A stretch of 64,000 nucleotides of DNA, from NCBI GenBank assembly GCA_937877515.1, contig CALFIX010000053.1, forward strand, positions 4,312 to 68,311, written 5' to 3'. Positions 56,618 through 64,000 of this stretch are shown here, one piece after another. The number at the start of each line of letters is the position of its first letter. Position 1 is the stretch's first letter. The translations under genes were made by a program, and so were the position numbers. A model generated the notes under the pieces. That model did not search any database. It saw only the letters and a program-made list of their open reading frames with translations, and had not been told where the DNA came from. Source of the DNA: an uncultured Treponema sp. (GTDB lineage: Bacteria; Spirochaetota; Spirochaetia; Treponematales; Treponemataceae).

Positions 56618-56655
56618 AGCTTTAAAACCGTAAATACTTTTGAAGGAGTATATAT

Positions 56656-59049
56656 ATGGCTAACACCAACGAATGCGTAGAAAACACAGACGCATACTTT
56701 GAGAAGCTAGACGCTTACTGGCGTGCTACCAACTATCTTGCAGCAGCACAGCTTTACATGAAAGAGAATCCTCTTTTACGTAAGCCTCTTACACGCGATC
56801 AGGTTAAGAGCAAGATTGTAGGTCACTGGGGAACAGTTCCAGGACAGAACTTTGTTTATGTTCACATGAATCGTGCAATTACAAAGTACAATCTTGATAT
56901 GTTGCTTATTTCTGGTCCAGGTCATGGAGGAAACTTCTTTGTAGCAAACTCTTACCTTGAAGGTTACTACTCAGAAATTTATCCGAATGTAAGTCAGGAC
57001 GAAGAAGGCATGAGCCGCCTTTGTAAGCAGTTTTCTTTCCCTGGTGGAATTTCAAGTCACGTTGCTCCAGAAACACCAGGTTCAATTAATGAAGGTGGTG
57101 AATTAGGTTATTCTATTGCACACGCATTTGGTTCTGTATTTGATAATCCTGATTTAATTACAACTGTTGTAGTTGGCGACGGTGAAGCAGAAACCGGTCC
57201 TCTTGCAACAGCGTGGCACTCAAATAAATTTTTAAATGCTAAGACAGACGGTGCAGTTCTTCCAATCCTGCACTTAAACGGATACAAGATTTCTAACCCA
57301 ACAGTATTTGCTCGTATTTCTAAAGATGAAGTTCAGAGCTTCTTCCATGGTTGTGGTTGGGATCCAATTTTTGTAGAAGCAACTCCAGACACTCCACACA
57401 TGGAAGCACACAAGGCAATGGCAGCAGCTGTTGACAAGTGTATTGAAAAGATTCATGCAATTCAGAAGGATGCACGCGAAAACGGAAAAACAGAACGCCC
57501 ATTCTGGCCAATGATTGTTCTTCGCACTCCAAAGGGATGGACTGGTCCTAAGTTTAACGATGCAGGTGAGCCAATTGAAAACTCTTTCCGCGCACACCAG
57601 GTACCTATTGATTTAACAAAGCCAGATCCAAACGAAGCAAAGCACATGAAAGAGCTTGAATCCTGGCTTAAGAGCTACAAACCAGAAGAACTCTTTACAG
57701 AAGACTACAAGCTTAAGCCAGAACTTGCAGCTATTGCTCCAAAGGGTGATCACCGTATTTCTGCAAACCCACATGCAAACGGCGGTAAAGTATTAAAGGA
57801 TCTTCGTGTTCCAGACTTTAAGAAGTATGCATTGGACGTTAAAACTCCTGGCAGCGTAAAAGCTCAGGATATGAAAGAACTTGGAAACTATATTCGCGAC
57901 GTATTTAAGCTTAACGAAGCAAACAAAAACTTCCGTATCTTTGGACCTGATGAATCTATGTCTAACCGTTTGTATGCTGCATTTGAAGCTACAAACCGCG
58001 ACTTTAACGCAGAAATTTTAGATTCAGATGATAAGCTTGCTCACGACGGCCGCATTATGGACTCTTATCTTTCTGAACACATGTGCGAAGGATGGCTTGA
58101 AGGTTACCTCTTAACTGGCCGTCATGGTTTCTTTGCCAGCTACGAAGCATTCATTCGTGTTGTAGACAGTATGGCTGCTCAGCATGCAAAGTGGCTTAAG
58201 GTTTGCTCTCAGCTTAAGTGGAGACAGCCAATTGCCTCTCTTAACCTTATTCTTACTTCTAACGTATGGCAGCAGGACCACAACGGATTTACACACCAGG
58301 ACCCGGGATTCTTAGACCATATTTCTAACAAGAAGGCAGATGTTGTTCGCATGTACTTACCTCCTGACACAAACTGTCTCTTAAGTACATTTGACCACTG
58401 TATTCGCAGCAAGAACTATGTAAATGTAATTGTTGCTTCTAAGCATCCAAGTTGCCAGTGGCTTACAATGGATCAGGCTGTTAAGCATTGTACTCAGGGT
58501 GTAGGCATTTGGGATTGGGCTTCTAATGACCAGGGCGAAGAACCAGATGTAGTAATGGCTTGTTGTGGAGACACTCCAACACTCGAAGCTCTTGCTGCAA
58601 CAACAATTTTGCGCGAAAAAGTTCCTGGAATTAAGATTCGCTTTGTAAACGTTGTAGACCTTATGAAGCTTCAGAGCGACACTCAGCATCCACACGGATT
58701 AAATGATGCAGAATACAATGCAATCTTTACAAAAGATAAGCCAATTATTTTTGCATTCCATGGTTATCCAAAGCTTGTTCATGAACTTACATATCTTCGT
58801 GAAAACCGTAACTTACATGTTTATGGTTACCATGAAGAAGGTACAATTACTACTCCATTTGATATGCGTGTACAAAACAAGATTGACCGTTTTGATCTTG
58901 TAAAAGCTGCATTAAAGTATTTGCCACAGTTTGGTAACAAAGCAAGTCATGTTGTTCAAGAAATGAATAATAAGCTTGTTGAACACAAACAGCACATTTC
59001 AGAGTTTGGCGAAGACTTACCAGAAGTAGTAAACTGGAAGTGGTCATAA
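56656..59049 (+). CDS. xfp: Xylulose-5-phosphate/fructose-6-phosphate phosphoketolase
   Basis: A 797-residue thiamine enzyme: [33 protein letters not shown] and the C-terminal half with [14 protein letters not shown]. It splits xylulose- or fructose-phosphate to acetyl phosphate plus an aldose phosphate, bypassing part of glycolysis. Strong GAAGGAG site; operator-like repeats precede it. Fully plausible length. Confidence 0.97.
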   Translation: MANTNECVENTDAYFEKLDAYWRATNYLAAAQLYMKENPLLRKPLTRDQVKSKIVGHWGTVPGQNFVYVHMNRAITKYNLDMLLISGPGHGGNFFVANSYLEGYYSEIYPNVSQDEEGMSRLCKQFSFPGGISSHVAPETPGSINEGGELGYSIAHAFGSVFDNPDLITTVVVGDGEAETGPLATAWHSNKFLNAKTDGAVLPILHLNGYKISNPTVFARISKDEVQSFFHGCGWDPIFVEATPDTPHMEAHKAMAAAVDKCIEKIHAIQKDARENGKTERPFWPMIVLRTPKGWTGPKFNDAGEPIENSFRAHQVPIDLTKPDPNEAKHMKELESWLKSYKPEELFTEDYKLKPELAAIAPKGDHRISANPHANGGKVLKDLRVPDFKKYALDVKTPGSVKAQDMKELGNYIRDVFKLNEANKNFRIFGPDESMSNRLYAAFEATNRDFNAEILDSDDKLAHDGRIMDSYLSEHMCEGWLEGYLLTGRHGFFASYEAFIRVVDSMAAQHAKWLKVCSQLKWRQPIASLNLILTSNVWQQDHNGFTHQDPGFLDHISNKKADVVRMYLPPDTNCLLSTFDHCIRSKNYVNVIVASKHPSCQWLTMDQAVKHCTQGVGIWDWASNDQGEEPDVVMACCGDTPTLEALAATTILREKVPGIKIRFVNVVDLMKLQSDTQHPHGLNDAEYNAIFTKDKPIIFAFHGYPKLVHELTYLRENRNLHVYGYHEEGTITTPFDMRVQNKIDRFDLVKAALKYLPQFGNKASHVVQEMNNKLVEHKQHISEFGEDLPEVVNWKWS

Positions 59050-59060
59050 GCTTAGCTAAT

Positions 59061-59086
59061 AACTGCAGGCTTTACGGCTTGCAGTT
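59061..59086 (+). terminator. Hairpin after xfp
   Basis: AACTGCA and TGCAGTT arms around GGC...GGC; no T-run, so more likely an mRNA-end stabiliser. A second hairpin with a T-run follows. Confidence 0.4.
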
Positions 59087-59121
59087 GCATTAATGTAAAA
59101 AACGAGAGTATAAAAAATATT

Positions 59122-59150
59122 AGGCTGTTCCTTTGAGCAGCCATTTTTTT
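59122..59150 (+). terminator. Terminator of xfp
   Basis: GGCTG...CAGCC stem followed by ATTTTTTT. Confidence 0.75.
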
Positions 59151-59226
59151 ACATAGAAAGAGAAAATTTTTTGTAATAACCATTGTATAAAATCTAAAAA
59201 AATATTATGGTGAGGAACACACAAAA

Positions 59227-59266
59227 GACAGTTCGTAGTCCTTCCTGTCTATAAATAAAACCAGGT
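59227..59266 (+). promoter_or_regulatory. preQ1-I-like riboswitch candidate
   Basis: GACAG/CTGTC stem (59227-59231 / 59245-59249) with loop TTCGTAG and a following A-rich TATAAATAAAACCAGG tail, as in type I preQ1 aptamers (stem, UUC-containing loop, A-rich strand, 3' pseudoknot strand). CCU in the loop can pair with AGG in the tail. It precedes a queuosine-precursor transporter. A T-run at 59271-59279 could be the switch element. Exact pairing should be checked against Rfam. Confidence 0.45.
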
Positions 59267-59292
59267 CAATTCTTTTTTTAGAGGTCATTTTT

Positions 59293-59994
59293 ATGAACGA
59301 ACTCTTTCTCATCATTACACTTTTAGTGTCTTTTGGGGGAACTATTCTCTTCCTTAAGGTTTTTGGTAAAGGCGGCCTTTTTGCCTGGATTGGCATTGCA
59401 ACAGTTTTTGCAAATATTGAAGTTACGATTGTTGTTCATGCCTTTGGTATGGATCAGACTTTAGGAAATACACTTTTTGCAGCAACTTTTCTTGCAACAG
59501 ATATTTTGAGCGAGCTTTATGGTAAAAAAGATGCAACTAAAGGTGTTTTAGCAGGTATTTTTACAAGCCTTACTTTTATTTTGCTTTCTTTTTTATGGGT
59601 ACATTACATTCCTGCAGAAAGTGATTGGGCAAGTGGATTTGTTAGAGGTCTTTTTTCCAATACTCCACGTATGTTACTTTCAAGCCTTATTGCGTATGTT
59701 ATTTCTGAATTTGTTGATGTTTCGCTTTATCACGCATGGTGGAATCTTACAGAAAAGAAAACCGGCAGCCACACAAAAATGCTCTGGTTCCGCAATAACT
59801 TTTCTACACTGATTTCTCAGTTTGTAAATATTGTACTCTTTAATTTTGGAGCATTCTTAGGTACTTATACATTTAAGGAATTAGTTCTAATTACAATTTC
59901 TTGTTATGTAATTTATATTGCAACAAGTCTTTTAGATACTCCGTTTGTTTATATTGCCCGTAAGATTGTAAATAAAGAAAGCCCTGAAGCTTAA
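59293..59994 (+). CDS. YhhQ/DUF165 queuosine-precursor transporter
   Basis: A 233-residue protein with about six spans: TFLATDILSELYGKK (strongly conserved), ISEFVDVSLYHAWW, WFRNNFSTLISQFVNIVLF. It imports preQ0/preQ1 for tRNA queuosine. Ribosome site AGAGG. Confidence 0.92.
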   Translation: MNELFLIITLLVSFGGTILFLKVFGKGGLFAWIGIATVFANIEVTIVVHAFGMDQTLGNTLFAATFLATDILSELYGKKDATKGVLAGIFTSLTFILLSFLWVHYIPAESDWASGFVRGLFSNTPRMLLSSLIAYVISEFVDVSLYHAWWNLTEKKTGSHTKMLWFRNNFSTLISQFVNIVLFNFGAFLGTYTFKELVLITISCYVIYIATSLLDTPFVYIARKIVNKESPEA

Positions 59995-60013
59995 TTTTAT
60001 TTACGTGTAGCTT

Positions 60014-60292
60014 TTATGCCACTTCCTGGAAAGTGTCAAGATAGTTGTCGCATAAAATTATAACATTATGCACATCGCTTTCATTCTCAAAAATCATCCA
60101 GGCAACAATTGAACGGTCATACAGGTCTTCAATCACATAGGCATAATACCAGATTCCTGTTACAGGACTTTTCAGCCAGGTAATGTCCATCATCCATACC
60201 TGATTTTTGCGGTAAGCCTTTAATTCCTGCATGCAGTTCGTTTTGTCTGAGCCATTCTCCGTTTTGATCCTGAGGTATTTTCTGATACTCAA
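60014..60292 (-). pseudogene. IS3-family transposase (OrfB) fragment
   Basis: The 92-residue frame holds the start of a DDE core: NQVWMMDITWLKSPVTGIWYYAYVIEDLYDRSIVAWM, with the first catalytic Asp. The second Asp and Glu region is missing, and the reading frame ends at LDTFQEVA. Both ends are truncated, so it cannot transpose. It lies between the transporter gene and the ParB-like remnant. Confidence 0.75.
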
Positions 60293-60804
60293 GAAGAAGA
60301 TTCAGCTTTCTTTGCATTCTCGCGCATCTTGCACACCTGGCGGGCTGATTTATTAAGCTGACGGCCAATTGCCTCATCAGAAGACCATTTACGCATTAGG
60401 ATTTGAACGTCGTGTTTCATCTAGTTTTAGAAAAGCAGCAAAATATTCACTGTCAGTAAGTCGTCGTGAGTTGAGCTGCATCTTATACTCATACTCAATT
60501 GTGTCTCATCACGGCTTTCAAACTTTTTTACAATAACAGGGACTTTTTTTAGTCCTGCTTTCCTGGCTGCCATGAATCTTGAGTGGCCATCAACTATGGT
60601 AAATGTTTCTGTCACGATAATCGGGCGGGATTTATCAAAGCCGTTTACCCTCATGTCATTGGCAATTTCCGTGACCTTGTCGTTCTCCTGCTGAAATACA
60701 TTCTTGAAGTCCCTGTCAAAGTGAAGCCGTGAAACCTCAACCATCTTAATTCTTGCGTTGTCTTTATCATTTGTTTTTACAGATTTCTTTCCAAAAATAC
60801 CCAT
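60289..60804 (-). pseudogene. ParB-domain protein broken by frameshifts
   Basis: Starts MGIFGKK behind AAGGAG at 60804. The intact part gives a ParB N-terminal domain (SRPIIVTETFTIVDGHSRFMAARKAG). After SRDETQ the frame ends quickly, but the next frame continues IEYEYKMQLNSRRLTDSEYFAAFLKLDETRR, and a third frame continues MRKWSSDEAIGRQLNKSARQVCKMRENA, a helix-turn-helix-like sequence. Two shifts (an apparent AC duplication near 60505 and one near 60400) explain this. Probably a plasmid/mobile-element gene; the IS3 fragment cuts its end. Confidence 0.7.
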
Positions 60805-60815
60805 TTCGCTTCTCC

Positions 60816-62215
60816 TTATGCAATTTCTTTATCCAATTCTTCAAGCCTGCTGTTCAGCATGTTGATTGTTTCCTCGTCTTCATTCTGATCAATAAAGATT
60901 TTCTTCATAACATTTCTTGCCAAATCAACAACCTTATCATCTTCGAGATGTGCAGCATAATGATTAAGCATAGCTTCTGTTTTATGACCAGAGAGAGCCA
61001 TTACATATCGTTTATCTTTTACATAATCCAGCATTCGTGAACAGAAGAAGTGGCGCCATGAATGGAAACAGATTTCTTTTGAGTTTTCATAACCAATGTC
61101 TTTAAGTGCACGTTTGAGGTATTTATTAAATTGCTTACTGTCCATCGGTTTTTCTGGTACAGTGCTGTAGAAAATAAATCCGTTTCCATGAGGATTAAAG
61201 TCTGCAAGCATCTTAAGCTTCAGATAAAGCTGATGGGAAATAGGAATTGGAACAGAACGTTCTTCGCCATTTTTACAGCATTTGAGACCATCGTATTTAG
61301 ACCAGCTGTGGCGAACATAGATTTCATCTTCACCTAAATCATCAACAGTAAGAGCCTGGATTTCTCCGGCTCGCATTCCTGTGTGCATGGCAAGCTCATT
61401 TGCAATCTTAGCTTCATCATTATCCCATTCAAGTTCCATCAGGCGGTTTGCTGTATCCATATCAATGACTTTTCGTTCCTTACTCTGATTAGAACATTTG
61501 AAAAATAAGATAAATGCTAAAAATTGTTCCAAGTATTCACAATTTTTTAACGCATTTTTCAATTATAAATATCAAAACAATTGTTCTGTGTAAGCTCATT
61601 GTAATAAGCCCATTTGAGCGGAATAGTGATTGTTTCAATAATTGAGTTTATTGTTTTAGGTGCAAGTTTCTGAACTTCATCGCTGGAGAAGAATGCATCT
61701 ACTTCTTTACGAGTAATTTCTGCAACGCATTTTCCTGCAAGACGAGGAATCCAGTAAAGACGGGTTCTGCTCAAAAGGGTAGCACAGTACTGACGATGGA
61801 TAGACTGTTTCTTTCCAAGCTTCTCTTTTACATAAGGGGATTTGTCATAATCCCAGAAGTTTTCGAGGAAGTCCTCAATCGGGATGCTGCCTTTAGAAGT
61901 TGAAGCAACGGCAGAATAAAGATAGTTCCTTTCCTTCAGAATTTTGATGATGTTGCTGATATCATCAGAATCAAACTCTGCGGTCCGTAAATCATTGAAT
62001 AAACGAATCTTGTCGATGCTCTTAACCTTGCTGTCCTTTGAACCAACACGGGCAGGAATATTGCCAGTGACAATCCATTCCATGACGGTGCGTTCTGCTT
62101 CTGTTCGGTTTCTGCATCCAGTAGATTTGTTGTTGGAAAGAGTTCCATCTGCAAGACGGATTTGAGCGTAATAAATCCCAGTATGGGCTTTAAAAATTAA
62201 ATAGGGCTTAGCCAT
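60816..62215 (-). pseudogene. Tyrosine recombinase split into two frames
   Basis: First half (62215-61559, about 218 residues; GTGAGG site) is the N-terminal DNA-binding and SAM-like core-binding domain, ending CFDIYN-stop. The second (61562-60816) starts at TTG overlapping that stop in TTGA and holds the catalytic domain with R (TGMRAGEI), K, HxxR (HSWRHFF), H (GHKTEAML) and Y. All catalytic residues are present. About 30 odd residues at the join and a -1 shift argue for decay, but coupled re-start could still make both halves. It lies beside the tRNA, with its 5' end facing it. Confidence 0.72.
62202..62211. repeat. 10-bp repeat shared by recombinase gene and att-side region
   Basis: TAGGGCTTAG; its exact reverse complement CTAAGCCCTA lies at 62283-62292. 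Possible recombinase arm sites. Confidence 0.3.
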
Positions 62216-62233
62216 ATTCACCTCACTAAGACC

Positions 62234-62259
62234 GTAAACAATTTACTTAGATTGTTTAC
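62234..62259. promoter_or_regulatory. 9-bp inverted repeat upstream of the recombinase
   Basis: GTAAACAAT, 8 nt, ATTGTTTAC. Operator for the recombinase gene, or a recombination core site (arms with 6-8 nt spacer are usual). Confidence 0.4.
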
Positions 62260-62312
62260 TTAAATTAGTAATTTGAATCACGCTAAGCCCTACTTGATTG
62301 GGTTTAGTAGTG

Positions 62313-62343
62313 TGATAAATCCTTGTAACACAAGGCTTTATCA
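62313..62343. repeat. Long hairpin beside the tRNA 3' end
   Basis: TGATAAA-T-CCTTGT, loop AAC, ACAAGG-C-TTTATCA: 13 pairs with one mismatch, 3 nt from the tRNA end. No T-run. A second stem (62283-62290 with 62300-62307) adjoins. Could be a terminator, tRNA trailer or recombination site. Confidence 0.4.
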
Positions 62344-62346
62344 ATT

Positions 62347-62419
62347 TAGCTGGGGCAGGACTTGAACCTGCGGCCTCCGGGTTATGAGCCCGACGAGCTG
62401 CCAACTGCTCTACCCAGCG
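62347..62419 (-). tRNA. tRNA-fMet (CAT)
   Basis: A 73-nt cloverleaf. The anticodon loop is CTCATAA, with three G-C pairs (GGG/CCC) below it, and the acceptor stem begins with an unpaired C1 opposite T72: both initiator features. CCA is not encoded. The T arm is GCAGG-TTCAAGT-CCTGC. Integrative elements often target tRNA 3' ends, in keeping with the adjacent recombinase remnant. Confidence 0.9.
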
Positions 62420-62434
62420 TCGTATTGTTGTAAG

Positions 62435-62464
62435 ATATTACTTTACTTTGCAATGGTTTGTCAA
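62435..62464 (-). promoter_or_regulatory. Promoter of tRNA-fMet
   Basis: On the minus strand TTGACA (62459-62464), 18 nt, TAATAT (62435-62440). Confidence 0.75.
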
Positions 62465-62548
62465 GGTTTGTTTGGCGATTTTTGTGTTTTTTCCAATAAA
62501 ATTTGCTGATGGTATGCATTTTCTGCACGAAGCAAAAAGAAAAAATAT

Positions 62549-62578
62549 TTGCACTGAAATATAATAAGGTGGTAAACT
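62549..62578 (+). promoter_or_regulatory. Promoter, leaderless start for the M29 aminopeptidase
   Basis: TTGCAC (62549-62554), 18 nt, TAAACT (62573-62578), 6 nt to ATG 62585. An AAGGTGG occurs upstream but is 12 nt from the ATG and would not be in the transcript if this promoter is used. Confidence 0.5.
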
Positions 62579-62584
62579 GTTTTT

Positions 62585-63709
62585 ATGTTTGAAAAAGAAA
62601 AATTGTCTCCTGCACAGACTATAATTCAGTCTGTCTGCCATGTAAAAAAGAATGAGAGGGTTCTTATTATTTCAAACCCATCATTGTCTGAAATTGCGCA
62701 GAATCTTTATGTTGCCGCAAGAGAAGCTGGCGCAGAGCCTGTGCTGATTTTTCAAAGTACGCGCACAATTATGGACAATGCATCTGTAGAGGTTATTGCG
62801 GCAATCAAAACTGAACCTGACGTTATTCTGTCTGTTTCCGAACAAAAACTCGGCAAAGATGAGATGGCCATTGCAAATCCGTACATCGGCGAAAACGGCG
62901 AAAAATACGACAGCATTTTTGATTATCTTCTTGAAGGCAAAAAATCAATAAGGGCCGTGTGGACTCCTGGCCTTACGCCTGACATGTTTGAGCGAACCGT
63001 ATGCATTGACTATAAAGAGCTTTCTTCTGTATGCGAAAAAATTTGCAAGAAATATGAAGGCGTGGAATTCGTTCATGTAACATCGGCTGGCGGTACAGAC
63101 GTAAAAGTTCCAGTTTCTGGAAGAAAGCCTTTTGTTGATGATGGTGATTTTTCCGTTGCAGGGAGTGGTGGAAATATTCCTTCTGGCGAAGTTTTTATAA
63201 GCCCGGTTGTAGGCAACGGAAATTTGGCAGAGCCTGTAGGAACGGACGGAACTATAGTTTTTGACGGCTCAATGACTTTTAGCGACGGAGATTCGCTTTT
63301 GGAAAATCCTATAAAAGTTGATTTAAAAGCCGGATTTATTACGAACATTACAGGTGAGGAAGAAGCCAAGCGTCTTTTAAAATCCATAAACGAAGCCGAA
63401 AAAAAATCCTTGGAAATTGAAAAAGAAGGTAAACTTCCTGAAGGTAAAGGTGCTGTTTATGCAAGGAATGCACGCGGAATAGGAGAGCTTGGAATTGGCC
63501 TTAATCCTGCGGCAATAATCAGCGGAAACATGCTTGAAGACGAAAAAGCCTTCAGGACTTGTCATTTTGCGATTGGCATGAATTACGATGGCGATGCTCC
63601 TTGCCTTATACATTTGGATGGCGTTGTTCGTAATCCTACTATTGTTTTTCATTATAAAGACGGTTCATCTTTCACAATTTTGCAGGAAGGTGTTTTGCAG
63701 AAATTGTAG
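62585..63709 (+). CDS. M29 family aminopeptidase
   Basis: A 374-residue metallopeptidase. The M29 metal ligands are all visible: Glu in NIPSGEVFISP, Glu in GELGIGLNP, His in CHFAIGMN, His/Asp in IHLDGV. It cleaves N-terminal residues from peptides in the cytoplasm. Its base composition is less AT-rich than most of the window. The MlaE-like gene begins 4 nt after its stop. Confidence 0.9.
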   Translation: MFEKEKLSPAQTIIQSVCHVKKNERVLIISNPSLSEIAQNLYVAAREAGAEPVLIFQSTRTIMDNASVEVIAAIKTEPDVILSVSEQKLGKDEMAIANPYIGENGEKYDSIFDYLLEGKKSIRAVWTPGLTPDMFERTVCIDYKELSSVCEKICKKYEGVEFVHVTSAGGTDVKVPVSGRKPFVDDGDFSVAGSGGNIPSGEVFISPVVGNGNLAEPVGTDGTIVFDGSMTFSDGDSLLENPIKVDLKAGFITNITGEEEAKRLLKSINEAEKKSLEIEKEGKLPEGKGAVYARNARGIGELGIGLNPAAIISGNMLEDEKAFRTCHFAIGMNYDGDAPCLIHLDGVVRNPTIVFHYKDGSSFTILQEGVLQKL

Positions 63710-63713
63710 AATC

Positions 63714-64000
63714 ATGTTTAAGCAAATAGGTCATGCGGTAAATTCAAGAATTTCTCAAAGCGGATACACCATTGGTTTTTTTGGAAAAATCCTTCGCGGC
63801 GTATTTCCGTTTATTTTGCAAGGACACGCTTCGTATAAAATCCTTGTAATGCAAATTCTTTTTACATTCGTAGAGGCTTTGGGCATTTCTTCTTTGCTTG
63901 CCTTGGGAATAGGAGCGGCCGTAAATGTTTTTGGAGCTTCTTTTCTTACTAACATTTCGCAAAAGCAACTTATCTATCAGCTGCTTATAATTGCAATTAC
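63714..64000 (+). CDS. MlaE-type ABC permease, partial
   Basis: The first 95 residues only; the gene runs off the right edge. MFKQIGHAVNSRI then a membrane segment and FVEALGISSLLALGIGAAVNVFG, the typical MlaE/YrbE N-terminal pattern. It belongs to phospholipid/retrograde lipid transporters that work with an MlaF ATPase. No clear ribosome site; coupled to the aminopeptidase stop. Confidence 0.85.
   Translation, partial: MFKQIGHAVNSRISQSGYTIGFFGKILRGVFPFILQGHASYKILVMQILFTFVEALGISSLLALGIGAAVNVFGASFLTNISQKQLIYQLLIIAI

Noticed and set aside
57274..58695. Minus-strand ORFs inside phosphoketolase
   Set aside because: They are antisense shadows of the conserved xfp frame without ribosome sites.
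60289..60420. Separate 43-codon helix-turn-helix gene
   Set aside because: It reads as the third frame of the broken ParB-like gene and has no ribosome site.

Overview
The window looks like a chromosome segment of a host-associated Treponema (Spirochaetota). It is AT-rich. The genes point the same way: a BmpA/PnrA-type nucleoside-binding lipoprotein with its ATPase, several methyl-accepting chemotaxis proteins, GGDEF/EAL proteins, a PilZ-like protein, lipoproteins with spirochaete-style lipoboxes, indolepyruvate:ferredoxin oxidoreductase, phosphoketolase, M18 and M29 aminopeptidases and a rubrerythrin (anaerobe). The genus is an inference from gene content and sequence style; no 16S or ribosomal operon is present.

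Layout. 1-2272: end of an ABC nucleoside/sugar importer (ATPase, binding lipoprotein). 2440-4969: lemA, two TPM-domain membrane proteins and slyX. 4973-6647: a lipoprotein and a hemolysin-III family protein. 6745-10130: response regulator plus hybrid kinase. 10127-13926: beta-barrel-like protein and a large lipoprotein. 14020-16043: a KDPG aldolase/RsmI-like methyltransferase fusion and shikimate kinase. 16057-21503 (minus): slyD, NifU-like, a TPR protein, and a hisG-hisB-Lrp-aminotransferase run. 21553-25746 (minus): a chemotaxis receptor, then thioesterase, ACT protein and phenylacetate-CoA ligase. 25793-35249 (plus): a structured leader, a GGDEF-EAL protein, a receptor, iorA-iorB and a radical SAM protein. 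35305-39075 (minus): enolase and a GGDEF/EAL protein. 39126-41032 (minus): a very AT-rich ABC-2 exporter preceded by a 19-codon peptide gene. 41231-46472 (plus): M18 aminopeptidase, a DUF4015-type hydrolase and mnmE. 46441-49320 (minus): MATE, rubrerythrin, PilZ-like protein. 49574-59994: a receptor, uppP, small proteins, purD (minus), a zinc-ribbon protein, an S41 protease, phosphoketolase and a YhhQ-type queuosine-precursor transporter behind a preQ1-I-like leader. 59995-62346: a decayed mobile island (IS3 fragment, frameshifted ParB-like gene, split tyrosine recombinase) beside tRNA-fMet. 62585-64000: M29 aminopeptidase and the start of an MlaE-type permease.

How the genes work together. 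IorAB oxidises aryl pyruvates to aryl-acetyl-CoA, and the PaaK-like ligase, ACT protein and thioesterase can interconvert aryl-acetates and their CoA esters, so 23.5-33 kb reads as an aromatic amino-acid fermentation module with signalling genes in the middle. Phosphoketolase and enolase represent sugar fermentation.

The most unusual signals are regulatory. At least eight to ten genes have a recognisable promoter whose -10 box lies only 6-9 nt before the start codon and no Shine-Dalgarno sequence, which implies leaderless or nearly leaderless mRNAs. Two of these use sigma-28-like boxes. Other points to check are the 210-nt structured leader before the c-di-GMP gene, the short peptide gene ahead of the ABC exporter, the aldolase-methyltransferase fusion, and the operator array before phosphoketolase.
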